From NCBI RefSeq assembly GCF_964340395.1, contig NC_135550.1, positions 10,198,408 through 10,215,907 of the forward strand: 17,500 bases of DNA, given 5' to 3'. Below are positions 8,600 through 17,256 of this stretch, piece by piece. Source of the DNA: Glandiceps talaboti (Eukaryota; Hemichordata; Enteropneusta; Spengelidae). The notes below the pieces were generated by a model. It saw nothing but the letters and a program-made list of their open reading frames with translations, was not told the DNA's origin and did not search any database. Each line of letters opens with the position of its first letter. Position 1 is the first letter of the stretch. Both the position numbers and the translations under genes were made by a program.

Positions 8600-8652
8600 T
8601 AATTGGCTGATTTCTGCCCTGCAATTAGTCGTTAATTGCCAATTTTTAATTA
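8600..8652. promoter_or_regulatory. Cluster of four TAATTR homeodomain-type sites
   Basis: TAATTGG (8600-8606), CAATTA (8622-8627), TTAATTG (8632-8638) and TAATTA (8647-8652) fall within 53 bases, with three looser TAAT/ATTA words at 8551-8566. These match the core recognised by many Antp- and paired-class homeodomains. The cluster is about 0.5 kb upstream of the coding exon of the minus-strand gene, so it may be an intronic or promoter element. AT-rich background makes chance clustering possible. Confidence 0.22.
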
Positions 8653-8856
8653 GCGTTCTGTTGTCTTCTGATATGTACATGTAATGTGCATTGTTCATTA
8701 CAAATGGAGTAATCTCGTACTTTTCGGTCTGTACAGGATATTAATTATATTATTAGTAAGAAGTGTAATGTTGTTTCCTTTGTGTTTGATTTACTTGTCA
8801 GATGTCTCTGTTTGACGGTTGTTGCATTTCGTTTTTAACTTGTATATTTTTTTTTT

Positions 8857-8946
8857 CAGCGTATGAAATTGAATTCATGCGCTGAACACAGTGGTCTTTT
8901 CAGATCTGGTAAAATACAAGGCATGGATCGTTAGATCTCTGAAAAG
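8857..8946. repeat. Two adjacent hairpins
   Basis: CAGCGTATGAA (8857-8867) pairs with TTCATGCGCTG (8874-8884) with one G-T type mismatch and a 6-base loop. CTTTTCAG (8896-8903) pairs with CTGAAAAG (8939-8946), each arm abutting an AGATCT word. The second pair has the same core as the palindrome at 1247-1265. Confidence 0.5.
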
Positions 8947-9389
8947 CATATTTAGCAAAATCGACGACCCAAATTATTTTTTTTTTCGTCATAAATATTT
9001 TCGAATGAGACAACCCATATTCGTAATATCAGTGAACATGCAATCAACCTGATTAGGGAAGGGACCTGTTTTTTGTTGTTCTACATACTAGTATTAAAAT
9101 TAGATTTTATATTTCTCCTGGCACTAGCTGTGCATACACGTATGTAGAAGTACATGTAAATGTTCCATCCTCTATAGCGATGTTCGGTCGTGTGTCGTAT
9201 TTTATCGGAAGAACATCCGAGGTCTAGCAGATAGACTAGGATTTCTTCAACATTTTTTATACGTATCATAAATTTCGTTATCGGATTATTTGATAAATTT
9301 GGTTTGAGTCAATTGACGATTGCAAGAGATGAATATTTTCAGTACCTTTCCGATATGCGGCAAAAATTACTCCCCCCAAAAAACAAATA

Positions 9390-9407
9390 CCCCCCCCCCC
9401 CAACCCC

Positions 9408-9438
<31 letters not shown>

Positions 9439-9440
9439 AC
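9390..9440. repeat. Poly-C and CA tract
   Basis: C12 at 9390-9401, AA, C21 at 9404-9424, then CA repeats to 9440. The complementary strand is a long G tract able to form quadruplexes. Flanking C6 and A6 runs at 9372-9383 add to the low complexity. Expect length uncertainty in the assembly. Confidence 0.97.
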
Positions 9441-10172
9441 TTTCACTTTAAACTCAGCTTGGGACCCTGAAACTTTCATCCAATTATCAAATGTTATAAA
9501 TTTTGTAGACGTTCCGGGGATCAGACGTGTTGCGTTGTTAACATCATCAGAACTCAACTCTGGTATACAATCTTTTATCCATATCGTTTCATCGTCATGT
9601 CCTCTATTCCCCGCTAATTATTTGCTTAGCTACCTTATAAGTTACGGTCTTACACAGGCAATGGAGTCTTGGTATTATAGTATGTCTGGTTATTTGATAG
9701 CCCCGATTTACATTTTTGACTTTTGGGAACCCCGACTGATGAAACGAGTAAGCGTACGTACTTAATGTTCTAGGGTACAACCAGGGTGTACAACTTCTGC
9801 AGTATCTAATAATTATAATCACAGTATATAGTGTTCCCAATTATAGTTCCTTTATTGACTGGTATGGTACATTGATAGAGTGGGCTAACCGCAAATTGTT
9901 GGGTATGACAACTCGTCACTAGATTCATCAACAACCTGTATATTTAGCATCATGTGTCCTTTTAAAGAACGCACAAAGGAAAAAATATCAAATGTTTACA
10001 ACTGTGGCAAACTGCTTATCGTCAGTGAAAACTAAAGTTGGCGTCGTCAGTTCTTGACGAAACTCCAAACTAAGCTTCAATACTCTAAACAATTCAATTG
10101 AAGAAAACCCAAGCAAAGGGACACAGTGACTTGTTTTTCGGGCAACCCGACTTAGTTAAGTTTCAGGTTGTG

Positions 10173-10331
10173 TTAGCCTACCGGTAGACTCGACAACGGC
10201 TATCGCTACACTATTCCGCTATCCTAACTGACTTTTTGAATTTTCGCTCCAAAATAAACATTCAAAATGTCAGTTAGGATTATAGCAGACGAGTGTAGCG
10301 ATAGCCGTTCTAAAGTCTACAGTTAGGCTAA
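10173..10331. mobile_element. 159-bp foldback element, candidate MITE
   Basis: The two halves are long imperfect reverse complements: left arm 10173-10241, right arm 10260-10331, loop of 18 bases. Perfect blocks are TTAGCCTA at the outer ends (10173-10180 with 10324-10331), GTAGACT next to it, an 18-base block AACGGCTATCGCTACACT (10195-10212 with 10292-10309), CCTAACTGAC (10223-10232 with 10269-10278) and TTTTGAAT (10234-10241 with 10260-10267). The arms differ by a few substitutions and a 3-base indel, as expected for an old insertion. GTTGTG abuts the left end (10167-10172) and recurs four bases past the right end (10336-10341), a possible but offset target duplication. There is no coding capacity. 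It could also be transcribed as a long hairpin RNA. The family is not recognised. Confidence 0.6.
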
Positions 10332-10942
10332 GTTTGTTGTGGCAAATCGTCTCTCAAGATGCCCAAACTGAAACGTTGGCAGAATTCTAATCATAAAGGT
10401 TGGTCTATACATAAATCGCACGTTTGGCCTTGTTTTAATAGTCTATAGCTATAGTAAATGATTCTATTTCAATGTTAGGTAAGGCTACCAAGAGAATGAC
10501 ATTCCAAACTACGAATAGCATTTTTTTCAAGGTTTACTATTTTTTTTAAATCCTTAGATCGATCGAGGAGATCAATCAAGGATTAATTCTCTATTAGCTA
10601 ATCTACTTATTGTTTCTTCTATGAAAAAACTGAAAGAGAAAGAAGAATAAATACATAAAATGAATAACGGTGTGAACAAGTCGAATGTTTACTACCGGTT
10701 ACATTACCAGTAATAAAAGTTTACACGGAGTATTCTACTTTCAAATGATCACCCCTTGTACATAATCGTTGTAACTCGAACTTAACCAAATGTTGTTTCC
10801 ATGTTGTTTGCGAGTACGGTGCTTTCCTCGAAAGCAATACAGTATGCGCCTTCAGGGGTTGTAATGGATGGTATGTTCCATGGGGAGCTGAGGAAGTTAT
10901 ACTAAGGGTTATTGTGTCGGTATAGGTCTGTGCCAGCATAGG

Positions 10943-10956
10943 CCCTGCGCGCAGGG
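10943..10956. repeat. GC-rich 14-bp perfect palindrome
   Basis: CCCTGCGCGCAGGG is exactly symmetric and stands out in AT-rich surroundings; the symmetric octamer TGGCGCCA follows at 10960-10967. No function is recognised. Confidence 0.6.
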
Positions 10957-11691
10957 TCTGTGGCGCCAGGGGGTAATAATTGACCAGCACTATAATTTAT
11001 AATATCCATTATGTGATACACTTAATCTATAAATATGTGTATCATCATTATTATATTGTTATTTTATTTCGTTGTGGTAAACCGACAATCTGTAACAATA
11101 AATCGTATTGCTATTGTTTCCTTTACTGGAAGTGGAGACAGGGTGACTACAAGGGCGGGCCATGTCTGGATGGAACACTATAGATTAGAAGTACTCCTAC
11201 ATTACTGTGTCCAATCAGCCGTAGCACAATTCATAATGTTTTGGTTGAAGCTATTTTCAGGGTAAGCAAGGACTATTTTTGTCTCGTGTAATCGACACTT
11301 CTTTGTATCTTTTTTTTATCGAGAACAACTTAAAACTTCAAAATAAAGCTCGTAAAACCGTATTTTGATGCCAATCGTATTTCGTAATATTGTCTAGGTT
11401 TAGCCTTTCTAGGTTTGATGTCGTAACCTCGTGCTGCGCCATATCAGCGGCGTCAGGTATGCAGTCAATACATCCACGGGTATACTTACAGAAGTACACC
11501 CTCATTCTGTGCCTAGTATAACAACGCCAATAAACACATCGCTGAGATGCTACAAGTTTGCTACGGTATGCATTGCATTACATGCTAGTTCTGATTTCTA
11601 CATAGCAATTGTCCAACCTTACAACCCCGTCTCTGGGCTATTAGTAGACCTGCTCAAGTCTCCGGGCTTTTTTTCTTTAAGAGTATTTTTT

Positions 11692-11708
11692 AACTTAACG
11701 CTTAAGTT
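11692..11708. repeat. 7-bp inverted repeat
   Basis: AACTTAA (11692-11698) and TTAAGTT (11702-11708) flank a 3-base loop. A short G-rich stretch follows near 11710-11740. No function recognised. Confidence 0.4.
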
Positions 11709-12090
11709 TGGGGGAGATGACTAGTAACGGGGGGAGGGGGAAACTAAAAAAAAAAGTTAACAACAACATTTCCAGGCTAGCACTATCAGTGACAGGTGCT
11801 CGGTCATCAGTCTCATCAACAACATTGAATACCACGTACGTGACGTTACTAATTTGAAGAACCCCACATAAAAGTGTCAGTAAACAATCAAAGACAACAC
11901 AACATTCGTAATTCTAACATCATCTTGTTAAGTCAGGTGTTTCTAGGTATTAACTTAAGTTTCCCTCTTTAGAACAAATGGGATTCGAGCATGTTTTACA
12001 CATTAATATTGATCAGGTTGATATCATACGACTGGGTTTTTATTGGCAAGCTCGTTACGGGTCTTATTTCAGATCAATGACATGCGTTTA

Positions 12091-12108
12091 CCCCCCCCCC
12101 CCCCCCCC
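12091..12108. repeat. C18 homopolymer
   Basis: Eighteen consecutive C. Two overlapping open frames run through it as poly-Pro, which is an artefact of the homopolymer. Confidence 0.97.
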
Positions 12109-13042
12109 GTTCATCAGTTACACGTATATACAATATACCGCCCATTTCATGTTAACGTTCACTGGCTCTGTTTGATACATCCACACAGAAACCAATATGA
12201 AACTGCATATTGTATACTGAGATTGCAATTTCTTGTTACATTTTGTATAAATGAAATAAACCATTTTATAATGGACACTGCAACTAAAAGCAGACACACG
12301 GGCACCAATGTTTTGACGTCTGCATTTGATGTCTGCATGGTGGCACGTCAGTTCATTCTATTTAGGCAAATTTAAAATGATGCAAGAAACTGTATTAATT
12401 TAATCTGTTATATTCAAGAGTAGCATGGACAGTTTCTTATTGGCTTCTGCGTGGTTGTATCAAAGAGAGCCAGTGAATGGTAACTTGAAATGAGCTATAT
12501 AATTAATGTAAAACACATTGACTCGGGAAAGATTGGTCGATCGGTGGTGTGATGGATTTACTTATATGTAATAGTTGGGACAACGCGAAAGACGATCTCG
12601 ACAACACGATATTTTTATGACCATTCGCATGAAGCTTCAATGCGAGACTAATGGGGATTGCTGAGAGCAATGCAAACACGGGGTTGCTTTTAATCAACCG
12701 AGACATGTCTCTCGCTGTAAAGTCAAACATTTCTATGTCGACATACAATACACACACTTTACATTTGCTCATCGTTTGCATTTATAAAGTTGAAATGATA
12801 GCGAATTAAACTCTTGTCACGGAATACCTGATATAATTGTTCCTTACTAGATCGAGATTTTTTTTAATATGTCTATACAAGTCCGGAACAAATAATTCGT
12901 GCTTAAACTGTTTTACAATTAAACAAGTCAGACAGCCAGTGTTGGTTATCTAAAAGCTAATAAGTGTGAAGTGTATTGTTGTCTAGCAATCTAGAACTAA
13001 AAATAAAACACTTAGAGTTGAAATGTGCACAGTATGGATAGC

Positions 13043-13044
<2 letters not shown>

Positions 13045-13139
<95 letters not shown>

Positions 13140-13193
13140 TCTCTCTCCATACACACACACACACACATATATATATAATATATTCTCTGTCTC

Positions 13194-13256
<63 letters not shown>
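13045..13256. repeat. Compound microsatellite (CT)n-(CA)n-(TA)n
   Basis: CT repeats from 13045 to about 13147 with one CC slip near 13135, then CA repeats 13150-13167, a short AT run to 13180, a CT-containing interruption (13183-13194) and AT repeats 13197-13256. The CT part is a homopurine/homopyrimidine mirror tract of about 100 bp and can form triplex DNA. Open frames through it on both strands (Arg/Glu or Ser/Leu repeats) are not genes. Confidence 0.98.
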
Positions 13257-13258
<2 letters not shown>

Positions 13259-15499
13259 GAATTATGTAATCTTCGTTATTAAAGTAACGAGACGTTGTCT
13301 AGACATCAATGTACAATACACAATCAGAAGAACTTGACATCTTGAAAAAGGAATGTGAGTAGTGCATGACAATATACTCGCTATACTCACGTGTAAAAGC
13401 AACACCAGTGCTAGGTAAATTTAACTCGGATGGAAATGCGATAGTAGATCGTTTTATGAGCAAGATAGGATTTTCCCTCCTGTCACCTTTCTTCTGTGAT
13501 CTTCTCTAGAGAAACCCAAGAGCCTAAAGCATTTAATATATACTCTTAGGATAAACAAATACTATCAAGTAGTAGCCTTGGGATTCAAATACTAAATATT
13601 GACGAGAGTGGTTTCTATTACAACGCCAGGGGTATGGCGTATGCGTTCGTTCGTTCACATCCTCTATGCAATCACAGGCTGTGTATTTGTCGGTACCGGT
13701 AGCCCTGCCTACACCATCCGATGGAATTCCGTGCACGATGAAGACAGGAAACCCCGCTCGTGACGGGAAGTCATCCTCACATCCCAAAAGTTTGACATAT
13801 ATATATAAGTTGGCATACCATATATTCTATACCCCTTAATAAGTCACCATGTTAACGGGGGTGATGACACAATGGTTTCAATACTGACAAATTTCAATGA
13901 ATCTAAAATTGGTACTTGTGATAGCGAATAGCGAATCAAAATATGTGTATTCAGTAAACGTAAACAGCTACCCGAAAAATGCAGAGACGTGTTAATAATG
14001 TTGTTACATATCTCTAAGTTCACTTGTATCGCACTAGACTGGCACAGTCCCTTGGGAGTTCTCGTAATCTTAAAATGTTTTGAGTTTGTTATTTACTTTT
14101 AGTTTTTAAAAGGAAAATGTTGTCCTCAATTTCTTTTATTTTCGCCAGTTACAAGAAGTCGCTCATCGTGCACCACATTCCCCCGACTGTTTCGCAGTCA
14201 CTCACTAAAAAATTCAGAAAACTTGAGCAAGCGTAGTATCGCACCTGTTGTTATTACACGGTGACTGTTTTCAGGGTGTTACACGTCGGCTGGGGTTTTT
14301 TTCGGACATCTGTGACTGTCACACAGAAGTGGGGCCTTGATAGCTTCAAATTGCTGTTGGACAAGGGCAGGTCAAATTAATGTTTACATGAAATCAAATT
14401 TTGATCGATCGGCGCACCTCTCTGAAGCTTCAAGTTGTTTTGGAATATGATCATGGACTGGCCATATAACTATAAATGTTAAAGATCACCGAACTACATA
14501 AAACAGTTTGAGTAAACAAGCAACCATGACATGTCGATTTGCGCTTTCTATTCGCGAGCGCGCGGTTGCCAGGGTGTTGCAGTATTTTATTTCGTCACAA
14601 TCTCTTTAAAGCTTGTATTTTTCACCCTGAAAAGTTTTCTGAATGAGTAAGTCATGCTGCAAACAACACGGGTTGTATCTCGCTTGAGGTCACGGGAGGT
14701 TTTCACGTAGAAGTCGACCGTTACTGAATGAAGTGCAACAAAAGAATGCCCCCACGTCAGGCAGGGGGAAATGTAGCTGAATTAATGTCGGACACCTGTT
14801 GCTTCCGTGTCAGCTAAGTTACCATCCCACCCAAGTACAAGGACCTCAAATACCCTTATGCCTAGGGTTCAATATCTGGTACGAACGTTTTCATCTATGC
14901 TATGACCACTATTTCGCTCCCAGCCTGCCTACACTAACCAATTTTAGAAGAAATGTCAATATGTCTACGTATTGTCTACGATTGTGCATTACCATATGTT
15001 GACAATATCACTGCCCGAATACACTACGCTTACGGATGTTAATAACACATATTTTGTTAAAGATTTGGCTGCTTGGCAATTTTGTCGACGTGACAGCACA
15101 ATACTTTTGACGTCTTTGTTTGTGTATAAACAAATGGCTTTACCCTGGTTTGTTCATGAGACGACGACGACGACGACGACAACGGTCAACAAGACACACA
15201 ATGTACTTCCTTGGTTTACTAATAATACAGTATGTTGTTATGACCGACCTTAAACCCATACTGGGTTACAATTTTAAGACAAGGTAGTTTAGACTATTAG
15301 TAATGGTTTGTAAATATCATATCGCAGTGTAGGAAATAAAAAGAGAACATTCATTTTTTTTTTTAAAAACGTCAACGGACTTTGACAAATAGGAATTACT
15401 AACTAGTCGTATTTACGTCCATTATGTAAGTACGTTCGCAGGTGTTCATCAACAGAATAACCTTCAAAACTTAAAATACAATGCTTGGTAGCACAATGA
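13257..15499. other. Non-coding stretch
   Basis: No gene recognised. A good plus-strand acceptor-like stretch (CTTTCTTCTGTGATCTTCTCTAG, AG at 13508-13509) is followed by a frame open for about 25 codons, not enough for a call. The segment around 14400-14760 is richer in CpG (for example CGCGAGCGCGCGG near 14555) and could be a promoter, but no exon was found beside it. Open frames at minus 13533-13787 and plus 14799-15253 lack domains. A hairpin AACCCA-TAC-TGGGTT sits near 15254-15268. Confidence 0.4.
15160..15180. repeat. (GAC)7 trinucleotide repeat
   Basis: Seven uninterrupted GAC units. An open frame through it (14972-15253) reads poly-Thr but starts and ends without gene-like context. 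Confidence 0.95.
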
Positions 15500-15517
15500 G
15501 GCGGGAAAAAATATAAG
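15500..15517 (+). promoter_or_regulatory. Candidate promoter: E2F-like site plus TATA-like box
   Basis: GGCGGGAAA at 15500-15508 is the reverse complement of the E2F consensus TTTCCCGCC, and TATAAG follows at 15512-15517. An ATG in good context (AAC before, G after) lies 22 bases further at 15539, which is too close for a TATA-driven transcript to have much leader. If real, transcription would start around 15540-15550 and initiation would more likely use the ATG at 15644. Confidence 0.2.
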
Positions 15518-15538
15518 TGTACATATGTTTCCGATAAC

Positions 15539-15944
15539 ATGGCCTTAGAAAATAGGGTAAGTAGATCGGGATTTTATTTTTATTTTATCTTTTTAATTGT
15601 TTTTATTTTTGACAAATTTTGCTTCGATTCCAAAACAAACAAAATGTCGGTCAGAATATCCCCTTCTGTGATTTTTGATGAAATATGTACAGACATTGCT
15701 GGGGTAAGAAAACAGATGTGTATGAAGGTCAAGAAGGCAAATTTAGAATTTTGTTATTTTCTTTTTTAAATGTTTAAAAAAAAAGTGTTTATTGTCGGAG
15801 GCTTAAACTAGGGTCGGTCGGGTTATCGTGAACACTCATTCTTTTTTTCATTTGGCCTGAGAAATCTTTCGTTTTTCTCTTTAGGGTGACTTTATGTATG
15901 TCTATGATCGTAACACCTTCAAAATGATGGGTGCAACTGGTTAA
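15539..15944 (+). CDS. Candidate small two-exon gene, 39-74 aa, tentative
   Basis: An open frame from ATG 15539 passes an in-frame ATG at 15644 and reaches a good donor (GGG|GTAAGA, GT at 15704-15705). A strong acceptor (TTTCGTTTTTCTCTTTAG, AG at 15883-15884) follows after a 181-base intron. The frame is kept (phase 0) and ends at TAA 15942-15944. The spliced product would be 74 residues (55+19) from the first ATG or 39 from the second. A second donor, GTAAGT at 15557, is also phase 0 and would give 25 residues. Residues 11-29 of the long form are hydrophobic (Phe/Tyr/Ile/Leu) and could be one membrane helix, but T-rich intron-like DNA produces such residues by chance. No family is recognised. 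A candidate polyadenylation signal AATAAA lies at 16433-16438. It may simply be part of a larger gene or a chance set of signals. Confidence 0.18.
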
Positions 15945-16186
15945 AGCCCGGAGGTTTAAAGCACAGAAAAATGCATGTACGTAGGTGATAATTTATACTT
16001 TTAGTTAATCTGGATGATTTCGAAATGACAATATTAGTCAGACGAACACTATGGATCATATGATTTATCAAAGATTCCGGGTTCTTTTGTGATAAACGAC
16101 AATTTGCTTGAATATACGCACTATATGTACGGTACTTTTAATGTTCATCATCAGCTGTAACGTTGTTGTGATTAATTTCTGATCCG

Positions 16187-16200
16187 GCCGTAGAGGGCAG
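16187..16200 (+). promoter_or_regulatory. CTCF-core-like motif
   Basis: TAGAGGGCAG at 16191-16200 matches the ten core positions of the bilaterian CTCF consensus (YAGRKGGCRS), while the four preceding bases match at two. A match of this length is only suggestive. Confidence 0.15.
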
Positions 16201-16253
16201 CATTTGTAATTATTTCATATACAAATAATAAGATAGCCAGGCAACCCTTGAAA

Positions 16254-16263
16254 GGGGGGGGGG
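16254..16263. repeat. G10 homopolymer
   Basis: Ten consecutive G. It is of interest only as a possible assembly weak point and as part of the set of homopolymer G/C tracts in this window. Confidence 0.95.
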
Positions 16264-16741
16264 TGTTTGAAATTCGTTTTACAGCTATTATTAATTAAAG
16301 ACCTACAAAAATTGTTTAATTGGTTCACGTATAGAAACCCTATGTGTATGCATAGTTTCTACATATTTACATTGTCTAGTGTATTCACATATCGAAAGCA
16401 ATCCAAATCTGTAATTACATATTTAATACAAGAAATAAAAAAAGCAGGGGGTATATTTTTACACGTACATGTTCAATTTCGACGCAATTCGACTAGCATT
16501 GTATTTCAAGTAACTTGTCGGAAAAAGGGTATGTATGTGTGTGTGTTTCTGTGTGAACTACCAAAATATCTTATTGAAGACTTTGATGTGAACAAATAAA
16601 TGTAAATGAATTAACGAAAATCCTAACTTCAAGAAAACGTAGATGTATGATCTTTTTACATCTAAATTGATAAAATTGAACATATCATTTATGATTTCGA
16701 AAGAACACAGTGAAAATTCATAAGAATGCACAGGGAGCAAA

Positions 16742-16771
16742 CAAAAACAAAAACAAAAACAAAAACAAAAA
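16742..16771. repeat. (CAAAAA)5 hexanucleotide repeat
   Basis: Five CAAAAA units, preceded by a CAAA at 16738-16741. The poly-Phe/Cys minus-strand open frames in this area come from it. Confidence 0.95.
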
Positions 16772-17256
16772 AGCAACAAGAAGAAAATTAATGAATAAAA
16801 GTAAACATATTAAAATACATTTGCATGATAATATGAAATTGAAATAAAAAAAAAGTGTGAATATCTGTATACATGAACATGTATATTTATTCATGCACAT
16901 ACAGGCCTGTACACTATCAAAGCAATACACACTTTCATATGTAGATCGGTGAATTCCCTGGAAAAATTCGCCAAAGTCGAAACATTGGCACGGCAATGTT
17001 ATTTTTAATTAAATCTACTGATGTTTGTTGTACACATATAATGACAGTGCTATTCAACCTTTGACCAATTTATACGGAAATGCCTTATTGGTCTTAGACT
17101 CAATATAACGAGTGTATACGAATATGGAATAACTTTCTGCATAGAGCGACGAAGTAATCTCGCGCGATGTTCTACGTATCTACGTCACAAACATTCGGAC
17201 GTTCTTCACATAATCGAATTCCAAAACACAGACGTAGACTGACGACATTAGCCCCA

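Larger units (their letters stand above)
8125..10172. other. Intron or upstream flank of the minus-strand gene, no second gene recognised
   Basis: The region upstream of the splice acceptor should be intron at first and then, at an unknown point, flank. No coding exon was recognised. A plus-strand acceptor-like TTTTTTTTTTCAG ends at 8859, but its best frame has only 24 codons. The plus-strand frame at 9304-9765 runs through poly-C and CA repeats and starts at a non-ATG codon. Donor-like words on the minus strand are weak. The sub-elements at 8600, 8857 and 9390 are listed separately. Confidence 0.4.
10332..13044. other. Non-coding stretch
   Basis: No gene recognised. A well-formed minus-strand acceptor (pyrimidine tract TTTATTCTTCTTTCTCTTTCAG-like, AG at 10630-10631) could mark an upstream exon of the minus-strand gene, but no convincing donor follows. 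Donor-like GTAAGTAT on the minus strand at about 11480-11487 is similarly unattached. Open frames at minus 10721-10990, plus 11035-11265, 11431-11724, 12043-12375 and minus 12503-12781 show no domain. A 10-bp palindrome CACGTACGTG sits at 11833-11842. Confidence 0.4.
15945..17256. other. Non-coding stretch
   Basis: AT-rich. A 110-codon plus-strand frame (16267-16599) begins with a TTG codon and follows an acceptor-like TTCGTTTTACAG at 16284, but it has no domain and its composition matches the local AT bias. Minus-strand frames at 16558-16996 read mostly Phe/Leu/Cys from A-rich repeats. Small symmetric sites ATACATG-AA-CATGTAT (16869-16884) and TACAGGCCTGTA (16900-16911) are present. Confidence 0.4.

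Noticed and set aside
9304-9765. 153-codon plus-strand frame with Pro and His-Thr repeats
   Set aside because: It starts at a non-ATG codon, runs through poly-C and CA tracts, and the remainder has no domain.
10721-10990. 89-codon minus-strand frame in a GC-richer patch
   Set aside because: No domain, low conservation-like signal and no splice context. The GC-rich palindrome inside it explains part of the composition.
12957-13282. Open frames of Arg/Glu or Ser/Leu repeats on both strands
   Set aside because: They are a translation of the compound microsatellite. Being open on both strands is a property of the dinucleotide repeat.
13510-13590. Strong plus-strand acceptor with a 25-codon frame
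   Set aside because: No donor or upstream exon in phase was found and the frame has no recognisable sequence. Noted only in the regional entry.
14972-15253. 93-codon frame with a poly-Thr run
   Set aside because: The Thr run is the (GAC)7 repeat read in one frame. Nothing else in the frame looks like protein.
16267-16599. 110-codon plus-strand frame after an acceptor-like TTTTACAG
   Set aside because: It starts with TTG, follows the AT-biased composition of the region and shows no domain. It could only be revived by transcript evidence.
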